DNA from: Delphinus delphis
Taxonomy: Eukaryota; Chordata; Mammalia; Artiodactyla; Delphinidae
DNA: 64,000 nt
NCBI RefSeq assembly: GCF_949987515.2
Contig: NC_082692.2
Location: forward strand, 91,831,488 to 91,895,487
Direction of reading: 5' to 3'
In this document: piece after piece, positions 10,981 through 23,490 of the stretch
Position numbering within the stretch: the first letter of the stretch is position 1
How the letters are laid out: every line of letters starts with the position of its first letter
Notes under the pieces: generated by a model
What the model saw: only the letters and a program-made list of their open reading frames with translations
Told to the model about the DNA's origin: nothing
Databases searched by the model: none
Made by a program: the position numbers and the translations under genes

Positions 10981-12109
10981 TGAATAGGTCCTGAGATATA
11001 ACCTAAGTTTTAAACGTATAAAATGGTATAGGGGCTCTGAAGCTTTGTTCTATATATAATTTCATGTTCAAAAGTAAGTCTGGGAAAAAATGCTAAAGAG
11101 AATTTACAATGTTATACAAATAGAAACATCTTAAACACCTCCTTTTGTGTTAAGGAAGTTTCATTCTCTACTCCCAAAGGAGCCAAATGCAGGTTTGAGA
11201 AAGGAAAATGTCTTCCCTCTGTGTTTGATATGACAGCTGACATTCTGAGCTTGTGAGGTTTGTTTGTGTGTTTAAAGAGGCGTGTATGTGTGTCAAAGAG
11301 AATTTTGAATATTTCAATGTAATAACCTCAAGTCATATAACTTAAACTAAAATGGAGGCATCACTCATGACAATATTCAAAGTATAGCCCCATAAAAGGT
11401 ATTTTTTCATGGTAACAAATTGCTTTGGGAGTCTCACATAACTTACTAATACATATTTTACTTCCTGCTGTTTTCTTCAATTCAGTCAAAACAGAAAAAT
11501 TAGTTGAAATTCCATCTCAGTTACGAAAGGTAGATTTTATTCTCCTCGTTTTCTATTTTGAATTACAATTAAGGAATAACCTGTGGCAGAAATGTTCTTA
11601 ACTGAACATTTATTGTGACTACTGTCCCTGTTTTAGGATTACTCTATATGGAAACAAAAGAGTGGAATAAACTTGTGGAGTTAATAATATTTGGAAAATG
11701 CTATTCTCTGAGGTATGTTTTTATTTTATGGAATTTCTTGATAAAAGTTAAAATCAGATAGTGTTAAATACTGAAAAGTTTTGCATGTCCATGATATATG
11801 GTAAACTATCCAGATCAGGGGAGAGGAGAATGTCAGTGTGTTTCTCCCCACAGAGAATAGCAAGGATCCAGCATTATGCAACACATGCACTTCCTTCTCC
11901 CACTTCTGATTTGCCAGATCTGGACTGGATGGTTTTCTAAACTCCATCTTGTTAGCTGGCAACTTGGTTTGTGTATTTTGTAAAACAAACCAAAAAATGT
12001 AGAATTTTTCATTCTTTCTACTAAACTATAACAAATACAGAACTTTAGGACTGGCTGTTTGTAGTATTATACTTCTTGGTCCATCACAAGGATAACTGTG
12101 TTTTGCAAA

Positions 12110-12260
12110 GTATGAAGGTAGTAATAGTAGCAAATATGAATTGAGAGCCTGCTGTGTGTTGAACACTAGGGCTTCAAATATGTTATATGCTCTATTTTAT
12201 TGAATCCTTACAGTAATCTTATGAAGATAAAGAAAACACTAGTCACTTAAGTTCCTTCAG
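12110..12260 (-). mobile_element. MIR SINE remnant, antisense
   Basis: TAGTAATAGTAGCAAATATG..GAGAGCCTGCTGTGTGTTGAACACTAGG..TTTTATTGAATCCTTACAGTAATC is reversed MIR. Confidence 0.6.
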
Positions 12261-12599
12261 TACTGAAAGCTGAAGTGCATTATAACAAGACAAGTGTAAG
12301 GAAATATATATCTCTACTTTCCATATCTTAGCAAGTGACTAGAGTAGTCTTGGGAAAGCAAGACAGACACTGGATCCATAATGGCTTTTTACACCTGATT
12401 GGAATCCAGAAAACTAGCAGCATTAGCTACTATATGATGTTTACAAGCAGGTGAGCAGTACATATTTGACCTCAGAAGACCTTATCAAAGTCAACAGATG
12501 ATAGCTAAATAAAATCAAATATCTCCAGCTTTCCTTCTTTTACTTATCCTCCAATAACCACTACATAGCTAAAATTAACTAGATGAGCGATATAAGAAG

Positions 12600-12800
12600 A
12601 TGATAATAAATACAATTAACCTTCATGAGAATTTAATATCTGCCGGGCACTACACAAAGAGCTTTACATAGATTCCTTTAATTCTCTCAGTAGTCCGGTA
12701 AGAGAGATACTTTTATGACCAACCCTATTTGATGGTTGAAGGAGCTGAGGCTTTAAAAGGTTAAATAACATACTCATGGTGTATATCCATGACTATTAAG
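12600..12800 (-). mobile_element. MIR SINE remnant, antisense
   Basis: TATCTGCCGGGCACTACACAAAGAGCTTTACATAG..TTTAATTCTCTCAGTAG..GGAGCTGAGGCTTTAAAAGG follows reversed MIR. Confidence 0.65.
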
Positions 12801-13283
12801 TGGCCATGACATTCCCATGAGATTGATGAAATCATGCATGTGAGATTATATACATATATACATGTATAAGTGTATTTGTATTTTTAATGAAGACCAGTAG
12901 TGTGGTGGAATAGAGTCCTTTTACAATTTTATTCAGTCAAGATCAGATGTGGCTATGAGAATACAAGAAAAACTGGTATTTTTCTTTTGTAGTTCTGTTA
13001 GATTAATTTTTTGCATAAGAATAATTAAGCTAGATCAGGTTTGGCTGAATATTTCTACAGAAGGTACCATTTGGAAAAGAAAGAATTCCTAAAAACAAAT
13101 GAAGTATTAATTAAAATATAAATAACTAAAAATGAACTTTGAATCTTTAATAAACTGGCTTTCATGTTTTGCTTTCATGAGGAATTACCTTTTGATTTTT
13201 TTGGAGCCATGAATATACGTAGTTTCTAAGTCACCTTTGTTTTTAAAGAAATGACATCTGTGGGCTTTTCTAAGTGTTTCTAT

Positions 13284-13285
<2 letters not shown>

Positions 13286-13336
<51 letters not shown>

Positions 13337-13353
13337 GTGTGTGTGTGTGTGTG
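13286..13353 (+). repeat. (TG)n microsatellite, 34 units with one interruption
   Basis: Alternating TG over 68 bp, broken once by GCG near 13331. It ends 265 bp upstream of the LRRN1 coding-exon acceptor. Long TG tracts are commonly polymorphic and can adopt Z-DNA. Confidence 0.97.
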
Positions 13354-13595
13354 AATGGGTGTGTATGTGCAATGTGTGTTTAATGTTTTTACCCAGTAAT
13401 ACAAGTGGACCCAATTTAATTGTAAATGTGAAGGAACACTAAAACTACTAAGTGTAATAATATATGAAAAGTATTCTACAGTTTAAAAGCTTTAGTTTCT
13501 TTGAACATTGTTATTAGATTTATAAGTGATTATGCCTTTTTAGTAGACAAAAGAAAAGCTATAATGTATTAGAAAGTATATGGAATAAACATAAT

Positions 13596-13618
13596 ATTTG
13601 TCCTAATCTAATTTTCAG

Positions 13619-13620
<2 letters not shown>
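13596..13620 (+). promoter_or_regulatory. LRRN1: Splice acceptor of the LRRN1 coding exon
   Basis: A pyrimidine-rich tract (ATTTGTCC...AATTTTCAG) ends in AG at 13617-13618, with the exon starting at GCACATC. LRRN-family genes are known to have a non-coding first exon joined to one large coding exon, and this is the best 3' splice site upstream of the ATG. Alternative acceptors closer to the ATG end at 13837 and 13864. Confidence 0.7.
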
Positions 13621-16041
<2,421 letters not shown>

Positions 16042-17000
16042 CTCAGTGGATATTTTGCTTCTGGTAGTAAGGAGCACAAAGACGTTTTTGCTTTATTCTG
16101 CAAAAGTAACAAGTTGAAGACTTTTGTATTTTTGACTTTGCTAGTTTGTGGCAGAGTGGAGAGGATGGGTGGATATTTCAAATTTTTTTAGTATAGCGTA
16201 TCGCAAGGGTTTGACACAGCTGGCAGCGTCTCTAGGCTTCCAGTTTGTGTTTGGTTTTTATTCTCATCATTATTATGATTTTGTTTTATTTGTTGTGCTA
16301 AACTCAATAATGCTGTTCTGACTAAATGCTAAATAAAATGATTAATGACAGGTTGGGGTTCCCCTGTGCTTTTACCAGTAGCATGACCCCTTCTTCTGAA
16401 GCCATGAGCAGACAGTACCATGTCCTCCAAAAAGCTAACACACAGTTGTGAAGCAGCATTGAACTTTTTGTAGCAATTTGGTCTACAGACTTGTAACTGG
16501 AGAAGCTAAGGCTAGACTTGTTACCTTTGTTGAATGATGTTAGTTGACTGTACTGTAATGTTGTATCAACTGAATTGAATGTTTGCTTTTGAACAACGAC
16601 TTTTTTTTTTGTAATAGTTAAAAGGCTTAGAACAAGCTAACAGGCAATAGAAATATGTATATCAGATTTTTTAATGTAACTAACTACATGTTAATTGTTA
16701 CCTTATTCTTTTTATCTTTAGTAGACACTTTTAAAAGACAATAATTTTGTTGTGTTTAACTCACCAACATGTGGTGTATAATGAAGACAGAACTATATAA
16801 TAAATTAGTTTTGTTCTGATTTTTTTAGAACACTTGCAATAATGTATCATTTATAGTTCTTTCTAGTTGCAGTGGTGATATTTTTCACATTCCCCAAAAC
16901 AACCACCAAAATAAATTACCTATATAGCATGTTGCTTTTTAAAACTAGGCCCTAAAAAGTTTTGAATTCTTTTTCTAAGGGAAGAAATAAATATTTTAAT
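16042..17000 (+). other. LRRN1: LRRN1 3' UTR (approximate extent)
   Basis: AT-rich, repeat-free DNA follows the TAA stop and contains four AATAAA hexamers: 16332-16337, 16799-16804, 16910-16915 and 16986-16991. The second is followed by a T/GT-rich stretch (TTTTGTTCTGATTTTTTT), a typical downstream element, so cleavage near 16820-16835 is the best guess. The others could give shorter or longer isoforms. The true end cannot be fixed from sequence, and the UTR may run past 17000. Confidence 0.55.
16799..16804 (+). terminator. LRRN1: Candidate poly(A) signal of LRRN1
   Basis: A canonical AATAAA lies about 760 nt after the stop codon with a U-rich stretch 10-30 nt downstream, the best-formed signal/downstream-element pair seen here. 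AATAAA at 16332, 16910 and 16986 are alternatives. Confidence 0.45.
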
Positions 17001-19789
17001 GAAGATATTTTACTGAATAGGATTTCTATATTTTAAATATTACTGACCAGACCTAATGGAAGGAAAAGTTCATTTGAAGAAAAAAGGTATATTACTGTAT
17101 CCCACGTATAGCTAAACATGGTAAAAGAGATATATACATTGGATATGTCACATTCCTTTTCTGTAAGGGTCTTGTTAAAATTTGATTTTTTTTTTTAGTA
17201 GTATCATATTCCCCATCAAAGTCTAAATCATGCTGCTATGTAATATTCCAAAATGTATTACATGTTATTCCTCTTTTAACAGCTGTCATTACGCCTAGAT
17301 CCATATTAGTCCACATATCAGTGGGGGGATATCTGCTCAGACAAGTAAATGATTAATAGAAAACAGAACAACTTCTCTACAGTTGGCATTTTTCATCCAA
17401 ATAATATACAGAAACAGTTTTGCAGAATTAAGTGTTTCACGGGTAATGTGTGTGAAATTTACAACAGAAGGAGCTAGATTTAGGTAGGATCCCAGTTCCA
17501 CAAAGTCGGGGAGGGGGAAGATTTAAAGGTATAGGTGGAGGAAAAAGGACCCACTTGAAAATGCAGGTTGATAAAGCAGAGAAACTTTTTTAAAAGGCTG
17601 CTCTAGATGGCACCTGCTTCCACGGACATGCTATCACACCAGGAACGATGACATTGTAAAAAGGGACTGAGAGCAAGCAGGTGCCAGCTGAGCAAAGGCA
17701 AGGAAAAGGGAGAAAGAAAGCGCAGGCAAGGAAGGATGAAGGATTTCTTTCTTGGTAAAATTCCTTGTTTCATGAATCACTTAGGAAAAAAATCGTCACC
17801 TTCCTTCCCATTTCTAAGGTGGAAAAAAGAACTTCAAATGCTGAAGCAAGTAAGCTGCACAGGAAAACAATGAGTGTCTGAACCAGGAGCATCTTTGTCC
17901 ACAGCCTACATTTGTTGGCAGAAAAACCTAGGCCCAGGGAGGAACTGTTAACTTGCCCCGGTCAGACTCCTGCCCATTGAGAACTCTGCCCTCCCTCTAT
18001 TGCTCTGGGTCCAGCAGCCTTCTAGGTTGCTGTGCAGAGCTTATCTTTTTCAGTTCTCAACAACTGTTGGTGCCCTTGCTCCAAAAATGCACTATATCCT
18101 CAAGGTCTCATTTCTTCAGGACATATTTTAGCACAAGGGCAGAGCAGAGGGTCAGGAAAACTTCTGCATTGTGGGTATTGCCAAGTACATGTGGGAAACA
18201 TCAAGAATTAGATGCCTTGGATGCAGCCTTGGGCAGGGGTCAGGGTGGGGGTGGGGGTTCCTGTTGGGGATTCTTGTCTTCAAATATCTACAGAGAGTAG
18301 TGGACTATCGAAGAAAAACAGTGAAAGGGGAATGACACCGAAGCATTAGGCCCAGAGCAGGGAGCCCAGAGCAGGGAGGAGGCATTGTTTATCCCATAAA
18401 GCAATGATTTGAACCTGGCACATAATCAACACTCAAATATTAGTGGAATAAATGAAAACAAAAAACAACCACCATTTCTCTATTCTGGATATATAGCAGT
18501 CACCAGGAAATCCAAGTGTTTTTTTGCCAACTACCTTTTCCCAGGCCACTTTGGGGGGAAAAATATCCCTTTTATTCCTCCTCCAATAAAATATTTGAGC
18601 TTCTTTTTCCTTGTCCGTGCTACTTGGTTTGGTTTTCAGTTGATAGAAAGCAAAATGGCATAGCACTTTTTTTTCCCTAGCCAAGTATTTCCTCATTTGT
18701 ACTTAATTTAATTTGATAAGTTCGACAGCCAGTAAAATTAGACATCAAACTAGGTCCTGATTGGTAATGGAGGTTATGTCACCTTTACCAATGAAGTGAC
18801 TATTATAGGTCACTTTCTAATTTCATATTTTCCCTTTTGCTTCGGGCTGCCCTCAGGGCATATAATGTATCTCTAACCTGATTTTACAAGGTTATTTCTG
18901 GATCAGCTTCTTAAAACAGGCATTCCCAAATTTGCCTGTTTAATTAATGAGAACCTGAACTGATGCCATGAATATAAAAACAAATGCAATGTTTGATTAT
19001 CAAATTTTCTAATTTGGCTGTGTGATTGACAAAAAGGAGTCATCTCCATTCTTTCACAAACAAACAATACTGAAGTCCATTATTCTCTCTCATGTGGTTT
19101 TCTATTTATTCATTCCTTTATTTGCCAAGGACACCACAATCAGTCCTTTACTTGGTGTTTGCTTCCTCTCTCTGTCTTCATCTTCCAGGGCATTTTCTTT
19201 TCTTCATTACTGGAAAAAAACATTACACACCCCTAACACTTTGCTGGGAAAACCATGCTGTCTGCCTTTCTATTCACTGATAGGGGGATTTTAACTATTT
19301 CTGATGCATTCTAACTACAACCGAAAATGCTTTCTTCACCTCAGTTCTTTCACTCTCACCCTGCTTGCAAATAGAGTTTTTTTTATTATTCATAAGGGAT
19401 TACTTGGAGGAAAAATGTTTCTTAGAAGATGAATTTGAGAGTCATCATCCATCCAGAGCTCTGGAATGACTTTGGCATAGAATCCCTGCAGGACTTGATC
19501 TAATCTGGCGTGGGCGTGATTCCTCAGTCCTCCCCCCCTCCCCGCTTTGCAGTAATACTAGCACCAGCTCCTTCTCTCTGTACTCCAAGTCAGGAACTTA
19601 GCGTATATGGTAAGAATAAGGAGATGGCAAGGGGACTCATTATTTTTGTACCTGCTGGTTCAGCATTGCCCAGCACACCTTAACAGAACTAAATGGGTTT
19701 CTTGTATTGTAGAACTCCTCAGAGACTTGATGGTACTGATATAAATTACATAGCATTTCCCACAGCTGTTTGACCATTAGTATATTTCA

Positions 19790-19925
19790 GGCTACTATTC
19801 TGTACTACAGATCCTGAGAAACTGAGGATTTAATTTAATCTCCAAAACAGTCCTGATAAATTGGCTATTATTCTTCGCAATTTACAGAAAAGACGACCAA
19901 GGCCCATAGGAGTAATCATTTGGTG
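19790..19925 (-). mobile_element. MIR SINE fragment, antisense
   Basis: TTTAATTTAATCTCCAAAACAGTCCTG..TTTACAGAAAAGACGACCAAGGCCC resembles the middle of reversed MIR. Confidence 0.5.
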
Positions 19926-20851
19926 ACACCGTACATTTCTGTAAGTGGGTGATCATGATGGGGCCCGTCACTTCCAGTTTCCTCTCCATCCATCCAGCAC
20001 CCTTCTAAGGTGGAGGTGGGAGTATTTATAGAAGGTGAGAGGCTGGAGGTCACAGAGCACCTGGGGAAAGCAGAGTAAGTACATACAGGAGAACCCATGG
20101 GAGATAACACTGAAAACTTTCTCTATGTCTTAATGTTCTTCTCTCTTCCCCTTTAAAGATTTATGTGCTGGGAAGTTCTAAACTACCCATCAAAACTGTG
20201 TTCACATCAGGCTAAATTTTAATTCTAACCTTCAGTTCTCCTATACTCTCCTCTCTGTTACCTGCTCAGAAAATTTGAAAGATTTTGTGGAGGAAATGCC
20301 AAGCTCATTCTTTCCTTAGCAGTAAATCATGGAAGGCGTATGTAAAATTAGTAACAAACTCAATGTTTAGCTCCAAAGCTTAAAGGGGGAAATGTGAAAT
20401 TCATATAACTGGGCAGTTGCAATGGTGTATATGACATACCTGGAAACAAATGGCTTTTGTACAATCACCAAGTTTGTGGAGTTGGTGGGATATTTTTATT
20501 CAGGGTTCTCTCTGTTCCCCAGAAAAAAATTCTATCCAGAGGCCGTAAGACATTAAAAGGATGCCTTTCTTTTTTTTAAAATAAATGTGATAGCCCTCCT
20601 GACATACTCCAATTTTGTCAGTTACATTCTACTTAATATGAAGCAAAACCAGTTTCACTCACTTCATGAAAGTAGCTCTGGGTGCACAGTGGGTCAGACC
20701 ATGCAGTCCTCTCCTTTCCACCTTGCCTCCCTCCCTCTCTCCCATAAGATTAAACTGACAAGGTAAATTTCAGCCTGGGCCCTGACAAAATGGTCATGAA
20801 TTCCTAATGGGGGGCTGCCCTGAATTACGTAGCATTTTAATGGGAATTGGG

Positions 20852-20896
20852 TATATTAGTAAGACAGTCTGCACCGCAGCCTGTCTTACTAACATA
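20852..20896 (+). repeat. Compact inverted repeat / hairpin
   Basis: The arms TTAGTAAGACAG (20856-20867) and CTGTCTTACTAA (20881-20892) are perfect complements. Inside them CTGC (20869-20872) pairs with GCAG (20876-20879) around the loop ACC, and outside TAT (20852-20854) pairs with ATA (20894-20896). The result is 19 paired positions with two single mismatches. It lies about 90 bp from a MIR and in no repeat that I recognise. Function unknown; it is shorter than a usual pre-miRNA. Confidence 0.85.
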
Positions 20897-20982
20897 AACG
20901 AGACAGGGTGGTCCTGGAGGGAAGAAAAACAAATTTACAGTGGTGACTTATGAAAGAAAAAGGAGGGAGAAACATTCTTTGT

Positions 20983-21180
20983 GTACATAGCCCTCTGCTA
21001 GGAACTTCACATAGATCATTTACATTTAATCCTTTTAATTGACCCGCCTCCCCCAGGGAGTGGGTACAGGGCAGGTACCATTGTCCCTCCATTAGAGAGG
21101 AGAAAAATGAATACTCAGCCTCAGAGATGCAAGCAATTTACCTGAAATCACACAGCTTGTAAAACGCAGAACTTAAACTT
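20983..21180 (-). mobile_element. MIR SINE remnant, antisense
   Basis: CTGCTAGGAACTTCACATAG..TTTAATCCTTTTAATTGACC..GAAATCACACAGCTTGTAAAACGCAG is reversed MIR. Confidence 0.7.
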
Positions 21181-21529
21181 GAGGTCTATATGCATAAAAC
21201 TTATTGTTTTTCCATTATAAAATGGTCTGCAGGCTAAATCTGGACCAGGAGTGTAGAACACAGAGCCCAAAAGCCAATTTGGCACTTGAGATAGAAGGAA
21301 AAATGGAGCAAAGAGAGGCACTGCCCAGAAGTGAGAACTCAGAGTACAGGGGTCTAATTTAAGACCCAAACCTGAGATCAATATACGGAAATAATACTAA
21401 GTCAGAGAGAGGAAAAAGTAAAGGACTATTTGTGATAACAAATACATGCAAGCAAATGGAAGACACTGAAGCTGAAGAAGAAAAAAACAGTTTAAAAAAA
21501 GGAGGAGGGTAGTCTGGGTAGGGGTGGAA

Positions 21530-21695
21530 CTCAGAGTATGGTTATTTCTATGAAATAGGTATATCATTTTTTTACATGGAGAAACTGAGCCTCAGTTCAT
21601 CAGTCCTAATTCGAAGTCAAATCTTGAAGCCAAGATTTCAACCCTGGCTGTCAGACTCTAAGGCCCAAGACTAACCACTAAACTGTTCTGTAGCT
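21530..21695 (-). mobile_element. MIR SINE remnant, antisense
   Basis: ATGGAGAAACTGAGCCTCAG..TTCAACCCTGGCTGTCAGACTCTAAGGCCC..CTAACCACTAAACTG fits reversed MIR. Confidence 0.6.
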
Positions 21696-22369
21696 AAAAG
21701 GCACCCAGAGGACTGGGCTGGCCATCTCATTTGCTTGATTGATTTAGTTCTTCCCCGAGAGCAGCAAGAAAAAGGGTAGGTTTCATGACCTTGTAAGGAT
21801 CTTGCAAGGACCTTCCTACAAAAGGTGTATAAACCTGGGATTAATGCCACAGGCTTTGGTGGGGAGAAAAATTCTGCCTCAGTCTTTTTCTTTTGTAACC
21901 ATTAAGGTCAGCCTCACATTTTAATCATTTCTCTGATCTGTTTTACACCACATCACCCAGAGCAAAGACTTGTTCTGGTTCTCAGTGTAATCTAATCTTA
22001 ACTTTCCTGTAAATCATTCCAGCGGACCAGTGTGTGTGTATGGGAGGAGGGTGGAGGTGGAGGAGGTTTTCAGGAGGATAAACTCCCTGGGGTACCTTTA
22101 AGTGAAGAGTTTTTATGCCATATCTTTGTGATCTCAATAGCCCTTCATTTTAAAATATATTGCTTTCTATCTTATAAGAAGCAAATTGGTTTAAATACCT
22201 CCTACTCTACTGATAAAACTATGAAAAAAAGGCCACTATGAATATTAACTAAAAATGTATGCTCCTGTATTACTTTTCCTCTTGTTAGAATATCACACAT
22301 AACAATGCTCTATTTCACCAAATTTTATTCTAATTGGCTTTGGTGTACCCCTGCCATCATAAGATAGTT

Positions 22370-22740
22370 CATATCTGCCATTCATTTTTAAATGTTATTT
22401 TTTTCTTCGATTATGACACTAATATATGTTCACTATAGACAATCTGGAGAAAAATAGTAAGAAAAAATAGTGTTTATCAAAATAACCAAGTGAGATTTTG
22501 GTGTACTTTCTTCTAGCCTTTTTTCCCTCTGTGTGTATATTTATATATGTATATATACAATAATTATAAAATATACATATTTATGAATATAGAATTAGAA
22601 CCCTGATATATATGATTTTGTATACTGGTTTTTTTTTCTTCATGCAAAAAATAAGCATCTTCTCATATTATTTATTAAATTCTCTTGGAAAGCCTGTTGT
22701 TAAAGTCTGTATAATCATATGGGTATCCAGTGATTGAAAA
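22370..22740 (-). mobile_element. Probable old L1M 3'-region fragment, antisense
   Basis: TATAGACAATCTGGAGAAAAATAG.., TTTTGGTGTACTTTCTTCTAGCC.., TTTTGTATACTGG and GCATCTTCTCATATTATTTA resemble a common old L1 3' sequence read in reverse. Subfamily not assigned. Confidence 0.45.
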
Positions 22741-22759
22741 ATTCCTTCCTTTGGGGGTA

Positions 22760-23490
22760 CTTTTCTTCTACTACATCAAGCACTAGGGGCATAAAAATAA
22801 GCATCCCATGCCCATGCTCTCCAGCGCACAGTCACAAAGAAAGATGAACATCCACATAAGTGATCACCCAGGATAAGAGCTGTCACCAAGAGGATGAAAT
22901 CGTGGCATGAAAGCACAGGAAAAAGAACCCTGGTCAACTGGGGAGCTCAAACTTCAAATCTTACTACCTAAGCTCAGAATTAAAAGATGAGGTGAGGGAC
23001 TTCCCTGGTGGCGCAGTGGTTAAGAATGCACCTGCCAAGGCAGGGAACACGGGTTTGAGCCCTGGTCCGGGAAGATCCCACATGCCGCGGAGCAACTAAG
23101 CCCGGGTGCCACAACTACTGAGCCTGCCCCCTAGAGCCCGCGAACCACAACTACTGAAGCCCGCATGCTTAGAGCCCGTGCTCCTCAACAAGAGAAGCCA
23201 CCGCAATGTGAAGCCCGGGCACTGCAACTAAGAGTAGCCCCCTCTCGCCGCAACCAGAGAAAGACTGCACAGCAACGAAGACTCAACACAGCCAAAAATA
23301 AATAAATAACTTTATAAATTTATTTAAAAAAAAATGATGAGGTGAGCATTCAAGGAGCCAACATTCAGAGGGAGGGTGTTCTGGGTGAAAGAAGCAAGTC
23401 CCTGTGATCATAGAACTTCCGATGACATGGAAGAAGGCTTCTCAGAGGAGCTGGGGATTCTGGAGGCATTCTGGCCATGAGGAAAGGGCT
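22760..23490 (-). mobile_element. Decayed L2-like DNA split by a CHR-1 SINE
   Basis: AGCACTAGGGGCATAAAAATAAGC.. on the left and GAAGGCTTCTCAGAGGAGCTGG.. on the right resemble reversed L2 3' sequence. The CHR-1 at 22997-23335 interrupts it. Confidence 0.4.
22997..23335 (+). mobile_element. CHR-1-type SINE, full length, with 11-bp target-site duplication
   Basis: GGACTTCCCTGGTGGCGCAG head, box B GGGTTTGAGCCC, long CHR body and AAATAAATAAATAAC-type tail. GATGAGGTGAG flanks it at 22986-22996 and 23336-23346. Confidence 0.93.

Larger units (their letters stand above)
1..13618 (+). other. Presumed 3' part of LRRN1 intron 1 (no coding sequence)
   Basis: No ORF here resembles a known protein outside transposon relics, and no CpG island or promoter-like GC-rich block is seen. 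The DNA lies upstream of the LRRN1 coding exon, so it is read as intron by gene structure. Individual repeats are listed separately. I see nothing recognisable in 540-845, 1263-1913, 2315-2650, 3786-4330, 4465-5080, 5225-5680, 7100-7960, 8185-8785, 10985-12110, 12265-12600 and 12805-13285, apart from short AT-rich or low-complexity tracts. Confidence 0.6.
17001..22369. other. Intergenic DNA downstream of LRRN1, repeat-poor
   Basis: No gene is recognised. A short tandem pair (GCCCAGAGCAGGGAG, two copies near 18350-18379) and G-rich GGTGGGGGTGGGGG near 18244-18258 are visible. MIR remnants are at 19790-19925, 20983-21180 and 21530-21695, and a hairpin at 20852-20896. The stretches 17000-18340, 18450-19790 and 19930-20850 show no repeat that I recognise. 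Confidence 0.5.

Noticed and set aside
20852..20896. MicroRNA precursor
   Set aside because: The pairing stops after 45 nt, too short for a normal pre-miRNA; kept only as a structural inverted repeat.
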